Assembly: GCA_026398535.1 (NCBI GenBank)
Contig: JAPLSQ010000070.1
Span: 1-34,620, forward strand
DNA from: Candidatus Sumerlaeota bacterium
Lineage (GTDB): Bacteria > Sumerlaeota > Sumerlaeia > Sumerlaeales > Sumerlaeaceae
Direction of reading: 5' to 3'
DNA length: 34,620 bases
This document shows positions 25,912 through 33,191 of this stretch, one piece after another. Every line of letters starts with the position of its first letter. Positions within the stretch are counted from its first letter, which is position 1. The translations under genes were made by a program, and so were the position numbers. The notes under the pieces were generated by a model. That model saw nothing but the letters and a program-made list of their open reading frames with translations. It did no database searches and had not been told where the DNA came from.

Positions 25912-25936
25912 CACTCCCCGCAGAGGCGGGGTGGTG
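25912..25936 (+). other. Leader hairpin at the deletion junction
   Basis: CCCCGC and GCGGGG pair around the loop AGAG (25916-25931). An outer CAC/GTG pair extends the stem across a small internal loop. No T tract follows, so it is not a standard terminator. It lies just before the permease remnant, near where the deleted gene's sequence begins. Confidence 0.4.
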
Positions 25937-25947
25937 AGGTGTTCAAT

Positions 25948-26031
25948 ATGGTGATTCCTGTTGTCATCGTCTTCTTCTTTGCGCAGAAACGGTTCATCGA
26001 AGGAATCAATGCGACAGGACTCAAGGCGTGA
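25948..26031 (+). pseudogene. C-terminal remnant of a sugar ABC-transporter permease (MalG/AraQ type)
   Basis: Twenty-seven codons encode MVIPVVIVFFFAQKRFIEGI followed by NATGLKA and a stop. This is the typical end of the last transmembrane helix and tail of carbohydrate ABC permeases (…FFFAQRxFxxGxxxxGLKG). Nothing upstream in the same frame looks like the rest of a permease, and the frame is closed by a TGA at 25846. The TGA stop overlaps the GTG start of the next gene in a GTGA, the kind of coupling seen in operons. So the downstream glycosidase gene most likely once followed a complete transporter operon that has been deleted up to this point. Confidence 0.75.
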
Positions 26032-29000
26032 ACACTGAAACAATATGGCTTGACTCGCTGGTCCTCGAAACGGTTCAGACCCTGTTCGGCAGCCAGCACC
26101 GCCACCGCGTCTACGCCCGCACAAGCGTTTCGATGGGAGGGGCGGAATACGGCCGGGCCGTGTGCGCCAGGGCGAACGGTTCGTTCCACCTGCCGGTGTC
26201 GGGCGATGCCATCCGCTTCCAGTCCACCGTGGGCGTCGATGACGACCTGAAGGACCAGAAGACCGAACTCACCTTCGAGGTCCTCGGGGACGGGAAGCTC
26301 ATCGCGGCGGCAGGACCGGTCGTCAACGGTGGAAAGCCGGCGTGTCTTGATGTCCTGGTCGATGGGATCCGTGTGCTGGAGTTCCGCACGCGAGGCACGG
26401 GTCACGCCAACCACACCTCCCATGCTGTGTGGGCTGAGGCCCGCCTGGCCGTTTCCCCGGATGCTTCGGCAGGTCTGTGCGTGACTTCGCTGGCGTCCAT
26501 ACAGCCCGCCGCGGTTCGCCCGGGCTACGGTGCGATCAGGCTCGATGCGGGACCGGACGGCGGGCCGCTTCGCGTCGCGGGACGCGATTTTGCGGCCGGT
26601 GTCTGCGCCGCCGCCGGAAGCGACCTGCTCTACACTTTTCAAGAGGGGATCCACGACAGATTCGAGTGCTCCGCGGGCATCGATGACTCGTCCGTTTCCG
26701 ACGGCCCTTTGGTTTTCTCCATCCTGCTTGATGGCAGGATTCGATTTGAAAGCATCCCGATCCGGAAAGGCCAACACGCTCAAACCGTGTCGTTGTCCGT
26801 CGCCGGTTGCAGGGAATTGCGCCTTGTCATACGGGGCGACATCGGCGCGGGACTGTGGGGTGACTGGGCCGGGGCGGGTTTCTTTTCGTCATCCGATCCT
26901 GCTCCCCGCATCCAATACGGCGCACCCGGCCACACGGTTCGGGCCGGCCGTCTCGAACTGGGGTTCACCGGCGACGGGACCATCGCCACGCTGGCCGTGG
27001 ACGGTGCGCCACTTTTCACGGGCGGGCGCAGTCTTCTCGCCGGGTGCCATTCGGACGGGGCTGTGACCGTTCGCGACTTGACGGGTGGCGTGCTGGAATT
27101 CCGAAAGCGGCTGACCGATCCCGTCACCGGGCACTCCTGTTTTCTGACGGAAAGCTTCCTTCCCCTGGATGACAGCGTCCGCTGGGAACTTATGATCGAG
27201 GGGGACTCGCCCGAGCCCTGGGGGACTTCGGTGGAAAGCGAACTCTCATACTGTGGGGCGGGGACGCCGGGGTTCTGGACCGCATGGTCCGACCCCGACC
27301 AGCGTGCAGACGGCTGGCGCGACCCCCTCGCGTCCCGCCCCTTGCGCGATATGACCCTTTGGCACGGGGCCCCCTACTTCCGTGAGGACGACCCGCAGCC
27401 CAACTTCTCCCCGTTCCACCCGGAAGTATTCTGCGTTCCGATGGCCACGGTGTTTCCGGGTGACGGGCGCACAGCCGTCAGCATCGTGCTCTCGCCCGAG
27501 GACAACATTCTCGACATGTCGCTACGGACGGCCGCTGCGGGAGGCGTGTGCTTCGCGAGGGTGGGCAACCGCATCGCGCGCGGCGCGCCGTTGCGTTTTT
27601 CGCTGGACATCGTGGCCCACGAACCCGACTGGCGCGCGGGCATCGGCTGGATGGTCTACCGTTACCCGCGTTTCTTCGAGCCCACCAATCCCGTTGCCCA
27701 CCGGATCGGCGGTTGCGGAGCCTACTCGAGCCACGAGGGCGAATTCGATGCCGACAAGTTGCGCCGCATGGGATTTAGCGTCAACTGGAAGGCCAGCCTC
27801 GATTTCCCCTACATGGGCATGTTTCTTCCGCCTGTGGACGACGACCAACGCTGGCCGCGTTTCAACGAGGACCACTCGTACGCGGACGACGGCGACCCCG
27901 ATCCTGACCGCGTCATCGACAAGTGTTCGCTCCGGTCGCTCCGCGACTATTCCGAGAGGATGCGCGCACAGGGATTCCATGTCCTGAGCTACTTCAATGT
28001 CACGGAATTTGGACAGTTGGTCCGGGGCCCGGATCATGTCACCCACAACCCGGACGACCCGGAACTATGGAAATGCGCCAACGACTATCTTTTCCTAAAA
28101 CTTCGTGACGGCATCCTTTACTGGCCGGAAGGCTCGGCTCAGCAGGGGCTCATCGAAACCTGGGGCTGGGCAGTGGTGACCGATCCGGCCGGCCCCGACT
28201 ACGCCGCCTTTCTGCTTGACCAAGTGCGCCGCCACATCGCGGGCATCCCGGGGTCCGACGGCCTGTGCATCGACCGGATGGACTGGCTCCGCTTCCGCAA
28301 CGACCGGGCTGACGACGGCGTCAGCTGGCACAACGGGCGCCCCGTGCGCTCGCTCTTCGTCTCGTGGAAGCGGTTCATGGAGAAGCTCGGGCCGCTGATG
28401 CACGGGGCGGGGAAAGTCATCTTCGTGAACAACCATGTGAAGCGCGTCGACCTACTGGGCGAGGTTGACGGCATCTTCGGGGAGGCTGAATACGCGGGGC
28501 CGGCCGCGAACCTCAGTGCCTTCTGCGGCGTTGGCAAACCTGTCATCGGCTGGATTTCCGACGAGGAGCAGCTCCAACCCGACCCTGACGCTTTCCTGCA
28601 GCGGTATCTGCACCTCGGCATCCACCCGATGACGCCGTTCCCGTCGAACAACCACTCGATCATCCCGAAGTCGGCGTGGGCTGAGAAGCTGTTCCTCGAC
28701 TACGGGCCGCTCTTCAACGCGCTCAAGGGCAGGCGCTGGGTGTTCCTGCCCGACATCATCGCGGCGCCCAACGGCGCGGCCTGCCTGAACATTTTCGAAA
28801 CCAACGACGGCCTGCTGATCTCGGTCACCTTTTGCCGAGAGACGAGCGTCCCGCTTAGGCTGAGCCATGCCGCCCGTCTGTTCGGCCGCTTGGCGCCGGC
28901 CTTTGAAGCCATCAGCCCGGGCGACGCCGACTGGGCGCCCGTCCCGTGCGAAACCGCCGGCGACTCGTTTCTACTCGAACCTCCCGTTCGGCGCGGCTGT

Positions 29001-29096
29001 GTTATTATTCGCGCCCGACGACAGTCCGCCGGAGAACAGTGCGGCAATTCAAATGGATTTGAGATGGTCAGAAACCAAGAGAGGCACAATCAATGA
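26028..29096 (+). CDS. Putative glycoside hydrolase with two N-terminal NPCBM-like domains
   Basis: A 1022-residue protein. Residues 1-145 and about 150-285 each resemble an NPCBM carbohydrate-binding domain, with patterns such as VGVDDDLKD or AGIDDSS, then FEVLGDGK or FSILLDGR. A beta-rich region follows. From about residue 560 there is a probable (beta/alpha)8 region containing FSVNWKASLDFPYMGMFLP, GLCIDRMDW (Asp749, Asp752) and IFGEAEYAG (Glu819, Glu821), which are the best catalytic candidates. I cannot place it in a numbered family. There is no signal peptide from the GTG start, so it is cytoplasmic unless it starts elsewhere. GTG 26028 overlaps the stop of the permease remnant, and its own stop overlaps the ATG of URO-D-like 3. 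Confidence 0.8.
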   Translation: MNTETIWLDSLVLETVQTLFGSQHRHRVYARTSVSMGGAEYGRAVCARANGSFHLPVSGDAIRFQSTVGVDDDLKDQKTELTFEVLGDGKLIAAAGPVVNGGKPACLDVLVDGIRVLEFRTRGTGHANHTSHAVWAEARLAVSPDASAGLCVTSLASIQPAAVRPGYGAIRLDAGPDGGPLRVAGRDFAAGVCAAAGSDLLYTFQEGIHDRFECSAGIDDSSVSDGPLVFSILLDGRIRFESIPIRKGQHAQTVSLSVAGCRELRLVIRGDIGAGLWGDWAGAGFFSSSDPAPRIQYGAPGHTVRAGRLELGFTGDGTIATLAVDGAPLFTGGRSLLAGCHSDGAVTVRDLTGGVLEFRKRLTDPVTGHSCFLTESFLPLDDSVRWELMIEGDSPEPWGTSVESELSYCGAGTPGFWTAWSDPDQRADGWRDPLASRPLRDMTLWHGAPYFREDDPQPNFSPFHPEVFCVPMATVFPGDGRTAVSIVLSPEDNILDMSLRTAAAGGVCFARVGNRIARGAPLRFSLDIVAHEPDWRAGIGWMVYRYPRFFEPTNPVAHRIGGCGAYSSHEGEFDADKLRRMGFSVNWKASLDFPYMGMFLPPVDDDQRWPRFNEDHSYADDGDPDPDRVIDKCSLRSLRDYSERMRAQGFHVLSYFNVTEFGQLVRGPDHVTHNPDDPELWKCANDYLFLKLRDGILYWPEGSAQQGLIETWGWAVVTDPAGPDYAAFLLDQVRRHIAGIPGSDGLCIDRMDWLRFRNDRADDGVSWHNGRPVRSLFVSWKRFMEKLGPLMHGAGKVIFVNNHVKRVDLLGEVDGIFGEAEYAGPAANLSAFCGVGKPVIGWISDEEQLQPDPDAFLQRYLHLGIHPMTPFPSNNHSIIPKSAWAEKLFLDYGPLFNALKGRRWVFLPDIIAAPNGAACLNIFETNDGLLISVTFCRETSVPLRLSHAARLFGRLAPAFEAISPGDADWAPVPCETAGDSFLLEPPVRRGCVIIRARRQSAGEQCGNSNGFEMVRNQERHNQ

Positions 29097-30193
29097 GCGA
29101 TTACACGGGCTGCAGTCTCCAGGGCGAGACTATGCTGCGCACCATCCACTTCGACCACCCCGCATGGACACCCGTCTTTGTCGGGTTTCTGCCAGCCTGT
29201 TGGATGAAGTACGGCGACGAGTTGGATGATGTCCTGCTGGCGCACCCGCGCCTGTTTCCGAACCACCATCGCCCGGCCAGGCGTGAGCCCCCTGTCCTCG
29301 ATGGATTGCTGGCTGCGGGGCGGGTCAAAGACTGCTGGGGGTGTGTGTGGGAGAACCTTCACCCCGGTATCATCGGTCAGGTGGTCGAGCACCCCCTTGC
29401 CGACTGGGGCGCATGGGATTCATGGACGCCGCCCGATCCCCTTCGTGACAACCTGTTGGGGCCCCGCGACTGGGACCGGACCGCCCGCGAGATCCGCGAA
29501 AAGAAGGTTCGCGGCGACTTCAGCATGGATTTCATCCTTCCCCACGGCTTTCACTTCCTCCTCATGTGTGATCTGAGGGGTTTCGAGAATGTGATGATCG
29601 ATATGATCGAGCCCCCCCCCGAGTTCGACCGCCTCATCGATGTCATGCTCCGATTCGACTCCGCGGTGGCCGACAAGTTCATCGAACTGGGCACCGAGTT
29701 CATGGGCCTGGCCGAGGATCTCGGCCACCAGACGGGATTACCGATCAGCCTTGAACTGTGGCGCAAGTATGTGAAACCCGCCTACGAGGTCACCGCCGGC
29801 AAGGCGCGCGACCGCGGAATCCCGGTCTTCCTTCACTCTGACGGGCACATCCTTCCCATCATCCCGGAACTGATCGAAACGGGAGTCACCGTCATCAACC
29901 CGCAACTCCGGCCCAACGGCCTGCAGGGATTGAAGGACGCCGTAGAGGGCAGGATGACCATCTGCCTTGACCTGGACCGGCAGCTCTACCCCTTCGCCAA
30001 GCCGGGCGAACTGGCCGAACTCGTTCGGCAGGCTCACGACACACTTGGAATGCCCGAGGGCGGCCTGATCTTCAACCTCGAGATCAGCGAGGACATTCCG
30101 CTCGCCAACATGCACGAACTGTTCGGTGCGATCGAAACCGTGTGCAACCTGCCCGACCCGGAGACGACCGGGCACGCTTCCGTGGGAGCCTGA
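29093..30193 (+). CDS. URO-D-like protein 3
   Basis: A 366-residue URO-D-superfamily protein. The core strand reads VFLHSDGHILPIIPELIETG (His248, Asp250), followed by VINPQLRPNG. At the place of the last Cys ligand of cobamide methyltransferases it has FNLEISEDIP with Glu330, as in many uncharacterised relatives. A zinc-thiolate methyltransferase chemistry is therefore less likely than for proteins 1 and 2. ATG 29093 has GAGG eight bases upstream and overlaps the stop of the NPCBM protein (ATGA), indicating translational coupling. No signal peptide. Substrate unknown; neighbours suggest a glycan-derived compound. Confidence 0.87.
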   Translation: MSDYTGCSLQGETMLRTIHFDHPAWTPVFVGFLPACWMKYGDELDDVLLAHPRLFPNHHRPARREPPVLDGLLAAGRVKDCWGCVWENLHPGIIGQVVEHPLADWGAWDSWTPPDPLRDNLLGPRDWDRTAREIREKKVRGDFSMDFILPHGFHFLLMCDLRGFENVMIDMIEPPPEFDRLIDVMLRFDSAVADKFIELGTEFMGLAEDLGHQTGLPISLELWRKYVKPAYEVTAGKARDRGIPVFLHSDGHILPIIPELIETGVTVINPQLRPNGLQGLKDAVEGRMTICLDLDRQLYPFAKPGELAELVRQAHDTLGMPEGGLIFNLEISEDIPLANMHELFGAIETVCNLPDPETTGHASVGA

Positions 30194-30196
30194 TCG

Positions 30197-30301
30197 ATGA
30201 ACCAACCCAATATTTTTCCGCATCTTAAACGCGAAATATCCGCTTGCCAACCGTCAACACATTTTGTCCCCGGCCGATCCATTGCGGGTCACAGATTATG
30301 A
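30197..30301 (+). CDS. Small 34-codon ORF coupled to the GH51 start
   Basis: ATG 30197 lies nine bases after a GGGAG and three bases after the URO-D-like 3 stop. The frame codes MNQPNIFPHLKREISACQPS and 14 further residues. Its TGA (30299-30301) overlaps the ATG of GH51 at 30298 in an ATGA. No family is recognised. It may be a coupling leader, the stub of a lost gene, or chance. The overlap is the main argument that it is translated. Confidence 0.3.
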   Translation: MNQPNIFPHLKREISACQPSTHFVPGRSIAGHRL

Positions 30302-32862
30302 CGGGGTCCGCGCGCGGAATGCGCAGTCTTCTGAAGAGCCAAACACGCGCCGCCGCCTTCGCGGTTGCGCTAATTCCATTCGCGAGGCCAGCTATGCCAA
30401 ATCTGCAGAACACCACCATTACCGTTCAGGCCGACCGGCCCGCAAGGGCTGTCAGTCCGATACTTTATGGCATTTTCTATGAGGAGATCAATCACGCCGG
30501 CGACGGCGGCATCTATGCCGAGATGGTGCAGAACCGTTCCTTTGAGGATACCCAGCTCGTGCCGGGAGCAAGGATCGATGGCGACAACATGGTCACCGCC
30601 AGAGGCTGGCGGACGCCGTTGTGGTTCAAATCCGAACTTCATGGCTGGTCGCGCGTGGCCGACGGCGGCGCAAGCATCACTCTTCGGCTCGACTCGGAGC
30701 ATCCCCTGAATGGGAAGGCGCCCCATTCGATGCGCGTTGATATCGCCGCCGCCGGCCAGCGCGCCGGCGTGACCAACAGGGGGTACTGGGGCATGGCCGT
30801 CAGGGATGGCGCGATGTACGACCTGTCATTTTTCGCGCGGTGTGAAGATGATGGTGAAGCACGCATTGCCGCCACGCTGGAAAGCGAGGATGGCAGGAGC
30901 ACCTTCTCAAGGTGCGAGGTGTCGGGCGTGAGCGGGGATTGGAGGCGCTACGCCTGCAATCTGCGCGCCACCGGCGCCGATCCCAAAGCGCGCCTGGCGC
31001 TTACCTTCGACAAGCCGGGAACCTACTGGCTCGATGTCGTTTCACTATTCGCGCGCGACACCTACAAGAACCGCCCCAACGGCATGAGGCCGGACTTGGT
31101 GCAACTGCTCCTTGACCTGAAGCCCGCCTTCTTGCGTTTCCCGGGCGGGTGCGTGGTGGAAGGCTGCACGCTCGACAACCGCATCAAGTGGAAGAACACC
31201 ATTGGTGACATCACGAATCGACCTGGCCGGTGGAACCTGTGGGGATACAGGAACACTGAAGGGCTCGGATTCCATGAGTACCTTTTGCTCGCGGAGGACC
31301 TTGACGCCGAACCGCTCTATGTGGTAAATGCGGGCATGAGTTGCCAGGCCCGCCCCCCTGCAGAAACGGTCGATGACCCTGCCGGACTACAAACCTACAT
31401 TCAGGACATGCTGGATGCGCTTGAATACGCGAACGGCCTGACAACAACCAAGTGGGGCGCGGAGCGCGCCAGGAACGGTCACCCAGAGCCGTTTGGCATC
31501 AAATATGTCGAGATCGGAAACGAGAACAGCGGGCCGGACTACGAGAGCAAGTATCGGGCCTTTGTGAAGGCCCTGAAGGAGAGGCATCCGGCTATCGTCC
31601 CGATCTCCAACACGCCGATTCCGGGCGCGGTGGTGGAGGTTGTCGACGAGCACTATTATAATGCTCCAGCGTTCTTTTTCTGGAACGCGGGCAAATATGA
31701 CGGCTACGACCGCAAGGGTCCCAGGATTTATGTGGGCGAGTACGCATGCAACAGCGGTGTAGGCTCCGGCAATCTTCTCGGCGCCCTTTCCGAAGCCGCG
31801 TTCATGACCGGCATGGAGCGCAATTCTGACATCGTGACCATGGCCTCTTACGCGCCGCTGTTCGAAAATGTGAATGACCGCACATGGCCCGTGAACCTGA
31901 TCCGCTTCGACAGCTCACGCGCCTGCGGCCGCACATCCTACCATGTGCAGAGGTTGTTTGGCAACAACCGGCCCGATGTGACCTATCCGGTGGAGGTTGC
32001 CGACAGTCGCCCGTCCCCAACCCAACCGCACCGGCACGGCCGTGTGGGGTTGGGGACGTGGGCCACCCAGGCCGAGTACAAGGACGTCAAGGTTACGCGC
32101 GACGGCCACACGCTCTATGGGTCCGACTTCACCAGCGGCAGTTCCGAGTGGAAGGCGTATGGCGGCGACTGGAGCGTGCGCGGCGGGGCCTTGAGGCAAT
32201 CTGACGACAGGGAGGACCGCAGGATCACCGTGGGAGACCCGCAGTGGAGCGACTACACCTACAGCTTCAAGGCCCGCAAACTGGGCGGCGTCGAGGGTTT
32301 TCTCGCCATGTTCCTCGTCGGCGACGATGCAAACTGGGTCTGGTGGAACATCGGCGGGTTCGGAAACAGCTGTTGCGCGCTGGAGCAATGCGTGGAGGGG
32401 GCCAAGAGCATTGCCGGATTGCCCGTCCCGTTCCATGTCGAGACGGGACGCTGGTACGATGTGAGGATCGAGGTTGCGGGATCGGTCATACGCTGTTTTC
32501 TCGACGGCAAACTCATCGAAACCGCTGAAATTGGTATACCGCCCACCCTGTTCGCCACAGCCGGGTTCGACCGGTCGAAGTCACAGCTTGTCGTCAAGGT
32601 TGTCAACGCGACCGCGCAGCCGGCCGACGCGCTCCTCAGGATCGAAGGTCTGACGGGCATTGCACCCCGCGGAGAGTCCATCACGCTTTGCGGCGAAAAG
32701 CCAACTGATGAGAACACCCTGGACGAACCCGACAAGGTGACGCCGGTGACCGCGCCATTCGAAAACGCCGGCGGGGAGATGCGCTATTCCTTTCGCCCCT
32801 ATTCGGTGACGGTACTGCGCCTGGATGCGGCGCAATCCCAGCATGCGCCCACCGCCCCTTGA
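30298..32862 (+). CDS. GH51 alpha-L-arabinofuranosidase with inserted concanavalin-like domain
   Basis: An 854-residue retaining enzyme that removes terminal alpha-L-arabinofuranose from arabinans, arabinoxylans or arabinogalactans. An N-terminal export-like segment (LLKSQTRAAAFAVALIPFARPA) precedes RAVSPILYGIFYEEINHAGD, the GH51 start. A CBM4-like insert follows (about 85-245), then the barrel with FLRFPGGCVVEG, acid/base Glu409 in EIGNENSG and nucleophile Glu481 in YVGEYACNSG. The C-terminal beta domain is interrupted by a lectin-like LamG/DUF1080-type module from about residue 575 to 760 (YGSDFTSGSSEWKAYGGDWS). ATG 30298 overlaps the small ORF before it; ATG 30319 and 30394 are alternatives, and 30394 would remove the signal. 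It extends the locus from mannose to arabinose-containing glycans. Confidence 0.93.
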   Translation: MTGSARGMRSLLKSQTRAAAFAVALIPFARPAMPNLQNTTITVQADRPARAVSPILYGIFYEEINHAGDGGIYAEMVQNRSFEDTQLVPGARIDGDNMVTARGWRTPLWFKSELHGWSRVADGGASITLRLDSEHPLNGKAPHSMRVDIAAAGQRAGVTNRGYWGMAVRDGAMYDLSFFARCEDDGEARIAATLESEDGRSTFSRCEVSGVSGDWRRYACNLRATGADPKARLALTFDKPGTYWLDVVSLFARDTYKNRPNGMRPDLVQLLLDLKPAFLRFPGGCVVEGCTLDNRIKWKNTIGDITNRPGRWNLWGYRNTEGLGFHEYLLLAEDLDAEPLYVVNAGMSCQARPPAETVDDPAGLQTYIQDMLDALEYANGLTTTKWGAERARNGHPEPFGIKYVEIGNENSGPDYESKYRAFVKALKERHPAIVPISNTPIPGAVVEVVDEHYYNAPAFFFWNAGKYDGYDRKGPRIYVGEYACNSGVGSGNLLGALSEAAFMTGMERNSDIVTMASYAPLFENVNDRTWPVNLIRFDSSRACGRTSYHVQRLFGNNRPDVTYPVEVADSRPSPTQPHRHGRVGLGTWATQAEYKDVKVTRDGHTLYGSDFTSGSSEWKAYGGDWSVRGGALRQSDDREDRRITVGDPQWSDYTYSFKARKLGGVEGFLAMFLVGDDANWVWWNIGGFGNSCCALEQCVEGAKSIAGLPVPFHVETGRWYDVRIEVAGSVIRCFLDGKLIETAEIGIPPTLFATAGFDRSKSQLVVKVVNATAQPADALLRIEGLTGIAPRGESITLCGEKPTDENTLDEPDKVTPVTAPFENAGGEMRYSFRPYSVTVLRLDAAQSQHAPTAP

Positions 32863-33175
32863 TCTTGGTGTGAGACTGCAATTGGAGACTGACATTGGCC
32901 ACGCGCCAGGCCCGTTTGAATGTCTCGAGCGGCTGGCCTGGAAGACGGGCAGGCCGCTGTTCGCGGCGCTTGCCCGCCGCGTGATGCAGCTCAACCTGTG
33001 GACCCAGGTCACCGGTGGCGACTTTGAAGGCGGTTTGACCGAGGCGGTGGCCGACCCGTGGCTCGACCGGCGCGAAACATTCGACTGGCGCGGGATCGCA
33101 TACAACAACGAGCTGTCGATCGACCTGGCGCTCCAGATCCTCGACGCGGCCGAGGGCGTGCCGCCAACCGGATGA
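32825..33175 (+). pseudogene. C-terminal tail of a lost alpha/alpha-toroid-like protein
   Basis: An open frame overlaps the last 38 bases of GH51 and runs to a TGA at 33173. From about 32880 it reads like a folded domain (PGPFECLERLAWKTGRPLFA, then LWTQVTGGDFEGGL, ending ELSIDLALQILDAAEG). The alternating helix-rich pattern suggests a six- or seven-hairpin barrel C-terminus, but I cannot name the family. The only ATG (32825) lies in the GH51 gene without a binding site. It is best read as the 3' end of a gene whose front was deleted when GH51 was joined to it. Confidence 0.45.
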
Positions 33176-33178
33176 GCC

Positions 33179-33190
33179 GGGCGGCCGCCC
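33179..33190. terminator. GC palindrome between convergent transcripts
   Basis: GGGCGGCCGCCC is a perfect 12-bp palindrome in the 16-base gap between the 33175 stop and the LacI B stop. It could fold into a short stem in either transcript. No T tract follows on either strand, so termination is only possible, not shown. Confidence 0.3.
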
Positions 33191-33191
33191 A

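Larger units (their letters stand above)
24907..25947. promoter_or_regulatory. 1-kb divergent intergenic region between the beta-helix and NPCBM operons
   Basis: I see no credible complete gene here. Contents: a small hairpin by the beta-helix binding site (GCCGG/CCGGC, 24933-24946), a perfect palindrome at 25022-25038, a 6-bp stem with 8-base loop at 25085-25104, the composite motif at 25300-25333, and a promoter-like element at 25851-25878. From about 25360 to 25780 I see only short open frames without convincing composition. The size and AT-rich right end fit a control region in which an ABC-transporter operon was deleted. Confidence 0.5.

Noticed and set aside
25912..25936. Intrinsic terminator
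   Set aside because: Stem is followed by AGGTGTTC, without a T tract.
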